A stretch of DNA of 64,000 bases from Streptomyces venezuelae (GTDB taxonomy: Bacteria; Actinomycetota; Actinomycetes; Streptomycetales; Streptomycetaceae), in assembly GCF_008642315.1 (NCBI RefSeq), contig NZ_CP029192.1, positions 1,736,001 to 1,800,000 on the forward strand, in the 5' to 3' direction. Made by a program: the position numbers and the translations under genes. Each line of letters begins with the position of its first letter. The stretch's first letter is position 1. This document shows, one piece after another, positions 8,897 through 16,764 of the stretch. The notes under the pieces are model-generated. The model ran no database searches. It saw nothing but the letters and a program-made list of their open reading frames with translations, and was not told the DNA's origin.

Positions 8897-9850
8897 ATGT
8901 TCTTCCGTACGACCACGACCGTGCTGACCGCCGCAGCCCTCCTGTCGGCGGGCGGCCTCACGGCGTCCGCCGCGCCCGCCCCGCAGGGCGGCTGGCAGAA
9001 GATCGGTGACGACATCAAGTCCGGCGTCAGTGGCCTCGCCGTCACCGGAAGCAGCTCACGGCACGGGGGGACCCGTGCCCTCGTCGTACGCGACAACAAG
9101 AAGCCCGGCGAGAACCGTGTCGCCAGGGTCGACTACCGCCCCGGCTCCGGCGGCGGCCGCGCCGCCTCCGCCCACGTAGAACCGCTCACCTGGGCGGGCA
9201 CCCCGGAACCCGTCGACCTGGAGGCGATCGAGGCGGTGCCGGGCGCCCGCGGCGAGTACGTGGCCCTGGCCAGCCGCGGCCTGGTCTACCACCTGAAGGC
9301 GACCGGCTCCGAGCTCCAGGTCCTCGACACCTCCCCGCTCCCCGCGATCGCCGACGGCGACGACTACGAGAGCTTCGCGCTGACCTCCCGGCACGGGAAG
9401 CTGGGGGCGGTCTGGGCGGACCGGGGCGCGGGCAAGAAGCGTCCGGCGACCGTGCACGCCGCGCCCTTCTCCTTCAACAAGTACGGCGAGGCCGACTTCG
9501 GCGCGGTCACCACGGCCCGTCTCCGCGCCCCCTACCCGACCGGCGACGTCCGGCACGCCTCGGACATCTCCGTCACCCCGTCGGGCCGCCTCGTGATCAG
9601 CTCGGCGTCCGACGCGGGCGACGACGGGCCCTTCACCTCGGCGGTCCTCGACGCGGGCAAGCTCTCCGTCGCCCGCTCCGGCAAGGTACGACTGACCGTC
9701 GCCAAGTCCCCCGCGGTGGTGCGCAAGTTCAAGGGCGTCAAGATCGAGGCGGTCGAGTGCCTGCCGGGATCGGGCGGAAAGGCCCTGCTCGGCACGGACG
9801 ACGAGAACGCGGGCGGCTCACTCAACTCGGCGGCCGTGTGCGGCAAGTAG
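8897..9850 (+). CDS. Secreted protein of unknown function, beta-propeller-like
   Basis: 317 residues with a clear Sec signal peptide (MFFRTTTTVLTAAALLSAGG, cleavage near ASA-AP). The mature part contains evenly spaced short segments typical of beta strands (LVVRDNK, VALASRGLVYHLK, SFALTSRHGKLGAVWADR, VTPSGRLVISSASDAGDDGP), plus EPVDLEAIEAV, which recalls phytase-like or esterase-like propellers. I cannot assign a family with confidence. The start has a GAGAG-type ribosome site. It lies 18 bp before the next gene in the same direction, so co-transcription is possible, though no functional link is visible. Confidence 0.65.
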   Translation: MFFRTTTTVLTAAALLSAGGLTASAAPAPQGGWQKIGDDIKSGVSGLAVTGSSSRHGGTRALVVRDNKKPGENRVARVDYRPGSGGGRAASAHVEPLTWAGTPEPVDLEAIEAVPGARGEYVALASRGLVYHLKATGSELQVLDTSPLPAIADGDDYESFALTSRHGKLGAVWADRGAGKKRPATVHAAPFSFNKYGEADFGAVTTARLRAPYPTGDVRHASDISVTPSGRLVISSASDAGDDGPFTSAVLDAGKLSVARSGKVRLTVAKSPAVVRKFKGVKIEAVECLPGSGGKALLGTDDENAGGSLNSAAVCGK

Positions 9851-9868
9851 GGGTGTTACGGTCCCGGC

Positions 9869-10297
9869 ATGTCCGAGACCGAGATACCCGCGGCCGAGCA
9901 CACCAAGGCCGAAATCGACGCACTGACCGCCGAGTTCTTCGGGGCCTTCGACAACCGCGGCGGCAGGGCCGCGGATGTCGCCCGCATCCGCCGGCTCATG
10001 CTGCCCGGCGGCGTGATCGTCGTGACAGGGCCGCAGTACGCGGCCTACACCGTCGAGGAGTTCATCGAGCCCCGCGAGCGGCTGCTCACCGACGGCCGCC
10101 TCGTGGAGTTCTCCGAGTGGGAGATCTCGGAACGCACCGACGTCGCCGGTGACATCGCGTGCCGGTTCGGCGAGTACGCCAAGGCGGGCGTCATGGACGG
10201 CGAGCCGTTCGAGGGCGGCGGCACGAAAACGATGCAGTTCGTGCGTACGCCGGAGGGCTGGCGGATCGCCGCGTTCTCCTGGTACGACCACCCCTGA
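9869..10297 (+). CDS. NTF2-like/DUF4440-type protein
   Basis: A 142-residue cytoplasmic protein with the cone-shaped NTF2 fold pattern: an N-terminal helix (EIDALTAEFFGAFDNRGG), a strand with GGVIVVTGP, a helix EEFIEPRERLLTDG and a closing strand FVRTPEGWRIAAFSWYDHP. Members bind small ligands or act as isomerases, but no catalytic residues can be named here. The ribosome binding site is weak. It converges on another NTF2-like gene, perhaps an old inverted duplication. Confidence 0.7.
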   Translation: MSETEIPAAEHTKAEIDALTAEFFGAFDNRGGRAADVARIRRLMLPGGVIVVTGPQYAAYTVEEFIEPRERLLTDGRLVEFSEWEISERTDVAGDIACRFGEYAKAGVMDGEPFEGGGTKTMQFVRTPEGWRIAAFSWYDHP

Positions 10298-10318
10298 CGG
10301 CGGCCTCCCGGCCGACTC

Positions 10319-10750
10319 TCAGCCGAGGATCGGGGTGGTCTGGGAGGACGTGATCCGCCAGGCCCCGTCCTCTTTCACCAGTACGTGCGTCAGGCGCCCC
10401 GCGGAGGCAGGGAGCGGTGCCACGGCCTCGCCGTCGTCCCCCGGCCGCCGCCCGTCGGATACGCGCTTGATGCTCGCCACGATCGCCACGTCGTCCCTGA
10501 CGAAGCGGATGTCCTCCTCCTCGACCGTGGTGACCACATCGGCGAGCGGCGACGCGAGCGCCTGCCGCATCGCCTCTTCCAGCGCGTCCCGCCCCGCGAC
10601 GCGGCGCCCCCCGAAGTTCACCACGGTGGTATCGACGGTGAGCAGGGGGATGAACCGCTCGACATCGTTCTGGAACTCGCTCGCGTCCGCGACGACTTGG
10701 CGGATGGCGGCGACATCGACAGCCCGAAGGGTGGACGACTCGGCACGCAT
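10319..10750 (-). CDS. SnoaL/SgcJ-type NTF2-like protein
   Basis: A 143-residue SgcJ/EcaC-type protein. It starts AIRQVVADASEFQNDVERFIPLLTVDTTVVNFGG and has the typical GRDALEEAMRQAL helix and the closing strand THVLVKEDGAWRITSSQTTPI. The family is annotated as oxidoreductase-like but lacks a proven common reaction. The start at 10750 has GGGGAG 6 nt upstream. It is tail to tail with another NTF2-like gene. No pathway partner is visible. Confidence 0.72.
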   Translation of the reverse strand: MRAESSTLRAVDVAAIRQVVADASEFQNDVERFIPLLTVDTTVVNFGGRRVAGRDALEEAMRQALASPLADVVTTVEEEDIRFVRDDVAIVASIKRVSDGRRPGDDGEAVAPLPASAGRLTHVLVKEDGAWRITSSQTTPILG

Positions 10751-10866
10751 GACGGCTCCCCGTGAAGATCAGGGATACCCCGGACGGGCTCCCCTGCTCC
10801 ACATCCTGGAACCTCAAGAACACTTGAGGTCAAGCGATCAGCCGTGGCCGAGGCGGCGGCACGCCC

Positions 10867-12273
10867 TCAGTGCGTCACCGCCGGTTCCGTCTCCGCGGCG
10901 ACCGCCGCCTTCTCCGTACCCGCGTGGTTGAAGATCAGGTTGAGTGCCACGGCGAGGATGCAGCCCGTGGAGATTCCGGAGCCGAGGACGATCTGTGCCC
11001 AGGCGGGGAACGCGTCGTAGAAGCCGTCGGAGAGGGCGGGGGCGAGGCCCGCGCCGAGGGTGACGACCACGATGAGTGCGTTGTCGCCGCGGTGCAGGTC
11101 CGCCTGGAGCAGCGTCTGGATGCCGCTGACCGCGATGGAGCCGAAGAGGAAGAGGCTGACGGCGGCGAGGACCGGCATGGGGACGACGGAGATGAGGGCG
11201 GCGGCCGCCGGGCTGAGGCCGATGAGGACGAGGATCGCGCCGCTGAGCGCGACGACGAAGCGGCTGCGCACCTTGGAGATGACGACCAGGCCGATGTTCT
11301 GGGCGAACGCGCTGGCGTGGAAGGCGTTGAAGAGCGGGCTGAGCGCGGAGCCGAGCGCGTCGGCGCGCAGGCCGCGGGCGATGGTCTTCTCGTCGACGTC
11401 CTTCTCGACGATCTTCCCGAGGGCGATCATGTCGGCCGTGGACTCGGTGAGGATCACGAGCATCACGACGCACATGGAGATGATCGCCGGGATGTTGAAC
11501 TCCGGGGCGCCGAAGTGCAGCGGGGACGGGATACCGACCGGGTCAGCGCCGTCCAGCTCGGAGAAGTCCGCGAGGCCCATCGGTATCGCGAGCAGCGTGC
11601 CGAAGACCATCGCGATGAGCATGCTGATCTGCTTGAGGAAGCCGCGCGTGAAGCGTTGCAGCAGGAGCATGACGAGGACCGTGGCGCCCGCGAGGCCTAT
11701 GCTCTTCGGCTCCGGTGTGCCCGTCGGCGAGTCGTCGACGATCCAGTCGTACGCGACGGGGATGAGCGACACCCCGATCAGGGTGATGACCGAGCCCGTG
11801 ACCACCGGCGGAAAGAAGCGGACGAGGCGCGAGAAGTACGAACTGACCAGGAATCCGAAGACACTTGAGACGATGATCGCGCCGAAGACGACGGGCATGC
11901 CCGCCTCGACGCCGCCCTGCGTCGAGATGATCGTCAGCATCACACCGACGCCCGCGAACGAGACCCCGTTGACGAACGGCAGCCGCGAGCCGATGAAGTT
12001 GCCGATGCCGAGGGTCTGGAGCAGGGTGGCGATGCCCGCCATGAGGAGGCTGCCGCCCATGAGTACGGCCGTGTCGCCCGGGGACATCTTCGCCGCGACG
12101 GCGACGACGAGCGGGACGGAGACCGCGCCCGCGTACATGGAGGCGACGTGCTGGAGACTGGCGACGAGCATGCGGCCCGGCGGCAGGATCTCGTCGACGG
12201 GATGGACGTCGTCGACCGGATGGACCTCGGGGGCGGGCGCCGCGGCGTCGCCGGACTTCTGCTGAGAACTCAT
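10867..12273 (-). CDS. NCS2-family purine/uracil permease (first of three)
   Basis: A 468-residue inner-membrane nucleobase:cation symporter. The N-terminus carries the QH motif (SLQHVASMYAG), and the family signature QNIGLVVISKVRSR is present with 12-14 hydrophobic segments overall. The N-terminal HPVDD/HPVDE repeat is also seen as HPVDEKLP and HPVDEKLH in the two sister permeases of this locus, showing close paralogy. The ATG at 12273 has GGAAGAAG upstream. The context (8-oxoguanine deaminase, uricase) favours urate, xanthine or 8-oxoguanine as substrate. A weak TTCCG-N5-CGG box lies about 100 bp upstream. Confidence 0.88.
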   Translation of the reverse strand: MSSQQKSGDAAAPAPEVHPVDDVHPVDEILPPGRMLVASLQHVASMYAGAVSVPLVVAVAAKMSPGDTAVLMGGSLLMAGIATLLQTLGIGNFIGSRLPFVNGVSFAGVGVMLTIISTQGGVEAGMPVVFGAIIVSSVFGFLVSSYFSRLVRFFPPVVTGSVITLIGVSLIPVAYDWIVDDSPTGTPEPKSIGLAGATVLVMLLLQRFTRGFLKQISMLIAMVFGTLLAIPMGLADFSELDGADPVGIPSPLHFGAPEFNIPAIISMCVVMLVILTESTADMIALGKIVEKDVDEKTIARGLRADALGSALSPLFNAFHASAFAQNIGLVVISKVRSRFVVALSGAILVLIGLSPAAAALISVVPMPVLAAVSLFLFGSIAVSGIQTLLQADLHRGDNALIVVVTLGAGLAPALSDGFYDAFPAWAQIVLGSGISTGCILAVALNLIFNHAGTEKAAVAAETEPAVTH

Positions 12274-12373
12274 GGGTGGCGCTTCTTCCGTCGCGTGACG
12301 CCGGAAATCCGCCCCGCTCCGTGGGAGTTCATGAGACGCGGAACAAGGCGCACGTATCCGACTGGAAAGTAAC

Positions 12374-12388
12374 TTCCGCCATACGGTC
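12374..12388. promoter_or_regulatory. Weak AllR-type box upstream of first NCS2 permease
   Basis: TTCCG-CCATA-CGGTC matches the first ten positions and the CGG of the boxes before hyi and gcl, but the right arm ends TC instead of AA. It lies 100 bp upstream of the permease start on the opposite strand. Confidence 0.35.
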
Positions 12389-12536
12389 GGCGGCGGCACG
12401 ACGTTACGTCAGCGCACCCCGGCAACGGAAGACCCCGCGGACAACGAAGACTGCACGTGGTGCTGCCCTTCGGTACCTGGCGCCGACCAGGGTCCGCCAG
12501 GAAGAGTGGGGGGCTCTGTACCTGGAGGAGCCCCCG

Positions 12537-13448
12537 TTGCGCGACCACGACCACGCCGGAAAGCACGACGCCGCGAAAGCGCGGGCCGCGGCCCGCAGAC
12601 CCGCCGCCCCGGCCGACGCCCCGCTCCCGGGGCTGCTCGGACTACAGGGCGCGGCGGGCAACGCCGCCGTCGTCCAGATGCTCCGCCGGGCCGGGCAGCC
12701 CGCGGGGCAGGAGCGGCACCAGCACGGTGCGGGCTGCGGCCACCAGCAGGCGGACGAGGCCGTGGTGCAGCGCGCCGGCGGCCAGGACACGACCGCCATG
12801 GACATCGACCGGCTGGACTTCTCCGACGCGGAGGAACTCTCGGACGGCGGCACCGACTCCGAGGCGGGCGAGTACGACTACCCGTCGTTCATGGCCGAGC
12901 GCGGCAAGCACCCCCGCTCCACCACTCCGACCCCCCAGGAAGCGGCGGGGTTCGGCGAGAGCACCTACGGCATCGACCCCGGCAAGGTGAAGTCGATGCG
13001 CGAGGACAGGAAGCAGGGGCGCGAGGCGCCGCCGCTGCGGTACCGCAAGGACAACGAACCCCTGTACCGCTGGGACGGCAGGACGCCGGACCAGATCCTC
13101 GGCAAGGGCTTCAAGCCGTGGAACGAGAAGCTGCCGGCCAGCCTGCGGCACTACCAGAAGCTCCTGCAGAGGACGGGTTTCGTCAGCACGACCCGGTCCC
13201 CGGGCGGATACGTGCCCGACTGGGCGCGGCAGCCCGACGGGAGCGGCTGGCGGTACGTGATCCACGCGCCCGGCGGGATCGACCTGGTGGACACGTTGGG
13301 GACGACGTCCTTCGCCCAGCAGCAGGAGGTCATCTTCTGGAAGGGCATTCAGCCGGGTTACGTCGTCCGCGCGGAGCTGTGCGACGCCGGTGGCAACGTC
13401 ATCAAGGTCGTCAAGAGCGGCGGCGACGACGCGATGGACATCGACTGA
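12537..13448 (+). CDS. Pierisin/scabin-type ADP-ribosyltransferase with eCIS-cargo-like N-terminus
   Basis: Predicted 303-residue toxin. The C-terminal domain (about 170-295) has the R-STS-QxE triad of mono-ADP-ribosyltransferases: Arg178 in LYRWDGR, Ser217-Thr-Thr in GFVSTTR, and Q262-Q-E264 in FAQQQEVIFWKGI. WRYVIHAPGGIDLVDTLG between them is typical of the pierisin/scabin group, which modifies guanine bases or nucleosides. Residues 33-50 (LLGLQGAAGNAAVVQMLRR) match the LQ-x-AGNAAV leader seen in many actinobacterial proteins linked to extracellular contractile injection systems. The TTG at 12537 is chosen because GGAGGAG lies 6 nt upstream and the leader starts there; the frame remains open further upstream. 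No signal peptide or immunity gene is visible. Confidence 0.75.
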   Translation: MRDHDHAGKHDAAKARAAARRPAAPADAPLPGLLGLQGAAGNAAVVQMLRRAGQPAGQERHQHGAGCGHQQADEAVVQRAGGQDTTAMDIDRLDFSDAEELSDGGTDSEAGEYDYPSFMAERGKHPRSTTPTPQEAAGFGESTYGIDPGKVKSMREDRKQGREAPPLRYRKDNEPLYRWDGRTPDQILGKGFKPWNEKLPASLRHYQKLLQRTGFVSTTRSPGGYVPDWARQPDGSGWRYVIHAPGGIDLVDTLGTTSFAQQQEVIFWKGIQPGYVVRAELCDAGGNVIKVVKSGGDDAMDID

Positions 13449-13494
13449 ACACCGCGGTGAGGCCGTACGGCTGAGCGCTGCCGTGACATGAGCG

Positions 13495-13527
13495 TTCCCT
13501 CGCGCGGGACCTGACCGCGCGAGGGAA
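13495..13527. terminator. Bidirectional hairpin between toxin and permease genes
   Basis: An 11-bp perfect stem (TTCCCTCGCGC, 13495-13505; GCGCGAGGGAA, 13517-13527) encloses an 11-nt loop in the 114-bp convergent gap. It is placed to end transcription from both sides. Confidence 0.75.
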
Positions 13528-13562
13528 TTCGCGTAAGTGTGCTGTGAGCCGTAACCGGGGCC

Positions 13563-15050
13563 TCAGTGGGCTATCGCCTCACTCTTGCCGTGACCCTGAC
13601 CCGGCACGCGCGTCTCCCGGATCTCACCGCCCGGCTCCATCGGTGCCGTCACGTCGTCCTCGTCGCGGCCCTTGCCGATGTGGTTGAAGACCAGGTTCAG
13701 GAGCACGGCGGCCACACAGCCCGTCGAGATGCCCGAGTCGAGGATGATCTTCGCGGTCTCCGGGAACGCGTGGTAGAACTCCGGCGCCGCGATCGGGATG
13801 AGGCCGACGGCGAGCGAGACGGCCACGATAAGGACGTTGTTGTCCTTCTCCAGGTTCGCCTTGACCAGCGTCTGGATGCCGCTCGCCGCGACCGAGCCGA
13901 ACAGGACCACGCCCGCGCCGCCGAGCACGGGGCGCGGCACGACCGCGATGAGCGACGCGGCCATCGGGCACAGGCCCATCAGGACGAGGAAGCCGCCGCC
14001 GACGGCGACCACGTACCGGCTGCGGATCTTCGTCATCGCGACCAGGCCGATGTTCTGCGCGAAGGCGCTGCACATGAAGCCGTTGAAGAGCGGGCTGACC
14101 GCCGAGCCGAGGGTGTCGGCACGCAGACCGGCGGCGATGGTCTTCTCGTCGGCGGGACGCTCCACGATCTCGCCGAGGGCGAGCATGTCGGCCGTCGACT
14201 CGGTCATCGAGACGACCATGACGACGCAGAGCGAGACGATCGCGGCGGCCGCGAACTGCGGGGCGCCGAAGTGGAACGGCGTCGGGAAGCCGACGATGTC
14301 CGCGTCGCCGACCGGGCCGAAGTCCGTGACGCCGAACGGGATGGCGATGAGCGTGCCGATGACGAGGCCGAGCAGGACCGCGATCTGCTTCACGAAGCCG
14401 GTGGTGAAGCGGCGCAGCAGCAGGACGACGACGAGCGTGAGGCCGGCGAGGCCCAGGTTCTTCATCGAGCCGTAGTCGTCGGCGCCGGGGACGGGTCCCT
14501 GCGCCCAGCCGAAGGCGACCGGCATCAGCGAGATGCCGATGAGGGTGATGACCGTGCCGGTCACGACCGGCGGGAAGAACCGGATCATCTTCGAGAAGAA
14601 CGGGGCGGCGATGAAGCCGAGCACGCCCGCCACGATCACCGCGCCGAAGATGATGGGCAGCGCGTCGTCCTTGTTGTCGGTCGACTCGACGACCGCGATC
14701 ATCGGGGCGACACCGGCGAAGGTGACGCCGTTGACGAAGGGCAGCCGCGCGCCGATCTTCCAGAAGCCGAGGGTCTGGAGGAAGGTCGCGAGGCCTGCGG
14801 TGAAGAGACAGGCGCCGGTCAGGAACGTGAGGTCCTTGGGCGAGAGTCCGATGGCGGCGCCGACGATGAGCGGCGGCGCGACGACTCCCGCGTACATGGC
14901 GGCCACGTGCTGGAGGCCGGTGGTCGCCATCTTCAGGGCGGGGAGCTTCTCGTCGACGGGGTGTATCGCCCCGTCGGCGCGTATGGACCCGTCGTCGGTC
15001 TCCGGGTCCGGGGTGGTGCCTTGCTTGGTGAACCTGGGCTGAGTGGCCAC
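13563..15050 (-). CDS. NCS2-family purine permease (second of three)
   Basis: A 495-residue polytopic symporter. HPVDEKLP is followed by GLQHVAAMYAG (QH motif), and the family signature QNIGLVAMTKIRSR and MTESTADMLALGEIVERP mark the NCS2/NAT group. The frame is open further upstream, but GTG at 15050 has GGAGGAG 6 nt before it and yields a normal N-terminus. It lies downstream of the 8-oxoguanine deaminase gene on the same strand, separated by 238 bp with three stem-loops. A role in purine or urate uptake is inferred from the neighbours. Confidence 0.88.
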   Translation of the reverse strand: MATQPRFTKQGTTPDPETDDGSIRADGAIHPVDEKLPALKMATTGLQHVAAMYAGVVAPPLIVGAAIGLSPKDLTFLTGACLFTAGLATFLQTLGFWKIGARLPFVNGVTFAGVAPMIAVVESTDNKDDALPIIFGAVIVAGVLGFIAAPFFSKMIRFFPPVVTGTVITLIGISLMPVAFGWAQGPVPGADDYGSMKNLGLAGLTLVVVLLLRRFTTGFVKQIAVLLGLVIGTLIAIPFGVTDFGPVGDADIVGFPTPFHFGAPQFAAAAIVSLCVVMVVSMTESTADMLALGEIVERPADEKTIAAGLRADTLGSAVSPLFNGFMCSAFAQNIGLVAMTKIRSRYVVAVGGGFLVLMGLCPMAASLIAVVPRPVLGGAGVVLFGSVAASGIQTLVKANLEKDNNVLIVAVSLAVGLIPIAAPEFYHAFPETAKIILDSGISTGCVAAVLLNLVFNHIGKGRDEDDVTAPMEPGGEIRETRVPGQGHGKSEAIAH

Positions 15051-15176
15051 TGTGGCTCCTCCGGTTGTTTTCCGGTCCCGGCGGGGCCGCCGGCACTTTT
15101 CGCTTCTGGGAGGTGGTGCATGGTGCAAGGACTTGCTCGGTATGCAGTTGTGGGAAATGCGCCCAGGTAGTGCTGA

Positions 15177-15278
15177 CCGCCCCGGGAACGTGAAGCTTTG
15201 GGCCACGTTCCCGGGGCGGCACTTGAGCAGCCCGCTCGGCTGCTCAAGTCCGGTCAAGGGCCGTCCCCCCTGACCGGA
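15177..15278. terminator. Three consecutive stem-loops between deaminase and permease genes
   Basis: Three hairpins lie in a row. Stem 1 is 16 bp perfect (15177-15192 with 15204-15219, 11-nt loop). Stem 2 is 12 bp perfect (ACTTGAGCAGCC 15221-15232 with 15238-15249). Stem 3 is 8 bp (TCCGGTCA 15249-15256 with TGACCGGA 15271-15278). They follow the deaminase stop on the minus strand and precede the permease by about 130 nt. Termination is the simplest reading. Confidence 0.6.
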
Positions 15279-15288
15279 GTTCTCGGGT

Positions 15289-16689
15289 TCAGCTCTCGGC
15301 GGCGATGCGCGCGAGACGCTGGGCCTGCTCGCGGGTGGAGCGGGCGATGGCGTCCTCGTCGGCGTGCAGCAGGGTGCCGTTCTCGACGACCGGCTTGCCG
15401 TTGACGAGGGAGAGCGAGACGGGGGCGGCCGCACCGAAGACGATGGCGGTCACCGGGTCGGCGATCGAGGCGTGCCCGATGCCGTCGATCTTCCAGAGGA
15501 CCAGGTCGGCGAGCTTGCCGGCCTCCAGGGAACCGATCTGCGTGGCGCGGCCGAGGACCTGCGCGCCGCCGTAGGTGCCGAGGCGCAGGGCCTGACGGGC
15601 GTTCAGGGCCGCTTCCCTGTGGGCGCCGAGGCGGTTGATCAGCAGGGCGTTGCGCAGCTCGGTGTGGAGCTCGCCGGACTCGTTGGACGCGGTGCCGTCG
15701 ACGCCGAGGCCGACGGGGACGCCCGCCTTGAGCATGTCGGGGACGCGGGCGATACCGGCGGCGAGGCGGGCGTTGGAGGACGGGCAGTGGGCGACACCCG
15801 TCTTCGTGCGGGCGAACGCCTCGATGTCGGAGTCGTTCATGTGGACGCAGTGCGCCATCCACACGTCCTCACCGAGCCAGCCGGTGGACTCGAAGTAGTC
15901 GGTCGGGCCCATGCCGAACAGCTCGTGGCAGAACTTCTCCTCCTCGACCGTCTCGCTGCCGTGGGTGTGCAGACGCACGCCCAGGCGCCGGGCCAACTCG
16001 GCGCCCTGCTTGAGGAGTTCGGTGGATACGGAGAACGGCGAGCACGGCGCGACGGCGACCTGCGTCATCGCGTCGAAGGACGCGTCGTGGTGCTTCTTGA
16101 CGGTCTCCTCGGTGGCGGCGAGCGCGCCCTCCAGGGTCTCGACGGCGAAGTCCGGCGGCAGACCACCGTCCTTCTCGCTGCGGTCCATGGAACCGCGGGC
16201 CAGGGTGAAGCGGACGCCCATCTCGGAGGCGGCACGGATGATGGACCCGGAGAGGTCGCCGGAGCCCTGCGGGAACACGTAGTGGTGGTCCATGGCGGTG
16301 GTGACGCCGCCGCGGGCCATCATGCCGAGGGAACCCTGCGCGGCCGCGTATGTCATCTGCTCGTCGATGCGCGCCCACGTCGGGTACAGCGCCACCAGCC
16401 AGTTGAACAGGTTGTGGTCGGTGGCCAGGCCCCGGGTGATCCACTGGTAGAAGTGGTGGTGCGTGTTGACCAGGCCGGGGGTGACGAGGTGGCCGGTGGC
16501 GTCGACACGGCGTACGACGTTCGCCAGGCCCTCGGGGGCCTTGCCGGCGCCGATCGACTCGATCTTGTTCCCGGCGACGACCACGTACCCCGAGGCGTAC
16601 TCGGTGTCGTTGGCGTCGACCGTCGCGATCGCGGCGTTCTCGATGACGATGCGCTCGACGGCGCCTTCAGGGGTTGCCGATGCTGCCAT
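15289..16689 (-). CDS. 8-oxoguanine deaminase
   Basis: Zinc-dependent amidohydrolase of 466 residues that probably converts 8-oxoguanine to urate and ammonia. The metal-binding NTHHHFYQW motif (about 75-83) with the extended HHHFYQ is the signature of the 8-oxoguanine deaminase group rather than of ordinary guanine deaminase. Later metal ligands appear in HTHGSE, MAHCVHMN and GVDGTASNES. The start at 16689 has GGAAG upstream. Its product is the substrate of the uricase encoded 1.6 kb away, and permeases flank it, so it likely feeds the urate pathway. Guanine or another aminopurine as the main substrate cannot be excluded. Confidence 0.85.
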   Translation of the reverse strand: MAASATPEGAVERIVIENAAIATVDANDTEYASGYVVVAGNKIESIGAGKAPEGLANVVRRVDATGHLVTPGLVNTHHHFYQWITRGLATDHNLFNWLVALYPTWARIDEQMTYAAAQGSLGMMARGGVTTAMDHHYVFPQGSGDLSGSIIRAASEMGVRFTLARGSMDRSEKDGGLPPDFAVETLEGALAATEETVKKHHDASFDAMTQVAVAPCSPFSVSTELLKQGAELARRLGVRLHTHGSETVEEEKFCHELFGMGPTDYFESTGWLGEDVWMAHCVHMNDSDIEAFARTKTGVAHCPSSNARLAAGIARVPDMLKAGVPVGLGVDGTASNESGELHTELRNALLINRLGAHREAALNARQALRLGTYGGAQVLGRATQIGSLEAGKLADLVLWKIDGIGHASIADPVTAIVFGAAAPVSLSLVNGKPVVENGTLLHADEDAIARSTREQAQRLARIAAES

Positions 16690-16714
16690 GGTGCTTCCTT
16701 ACTGTGTGTGGCAA

Positions 16715-16749
16715 TGGGGGTCCCCCCTGCTCCTTGAGAGCTTGGGGGA
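16715..16749. terminator. GC-rich hairpin after third NCS2 permease gene
   Basis: TCCCCCC-TGCTC-CTT-GAGAGC-TTGGGGGA forms a long stem with small internal mismatches; GGGGGTCCCCC overlaps its left arm. It lies 16 bp after the permease stop on the minus strand. Similar hairpins recur between Streptomyces genes. Confidence 0.6.
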
Positions 16750-16764
16750 GGGCACGGCATGACC

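Noticed and set aside
10297..10319. Frameshifted single gene from the two NTF2-like proteins
   Set aside because: They are on opposite strands, each complete with its own start, and differ in sequence.
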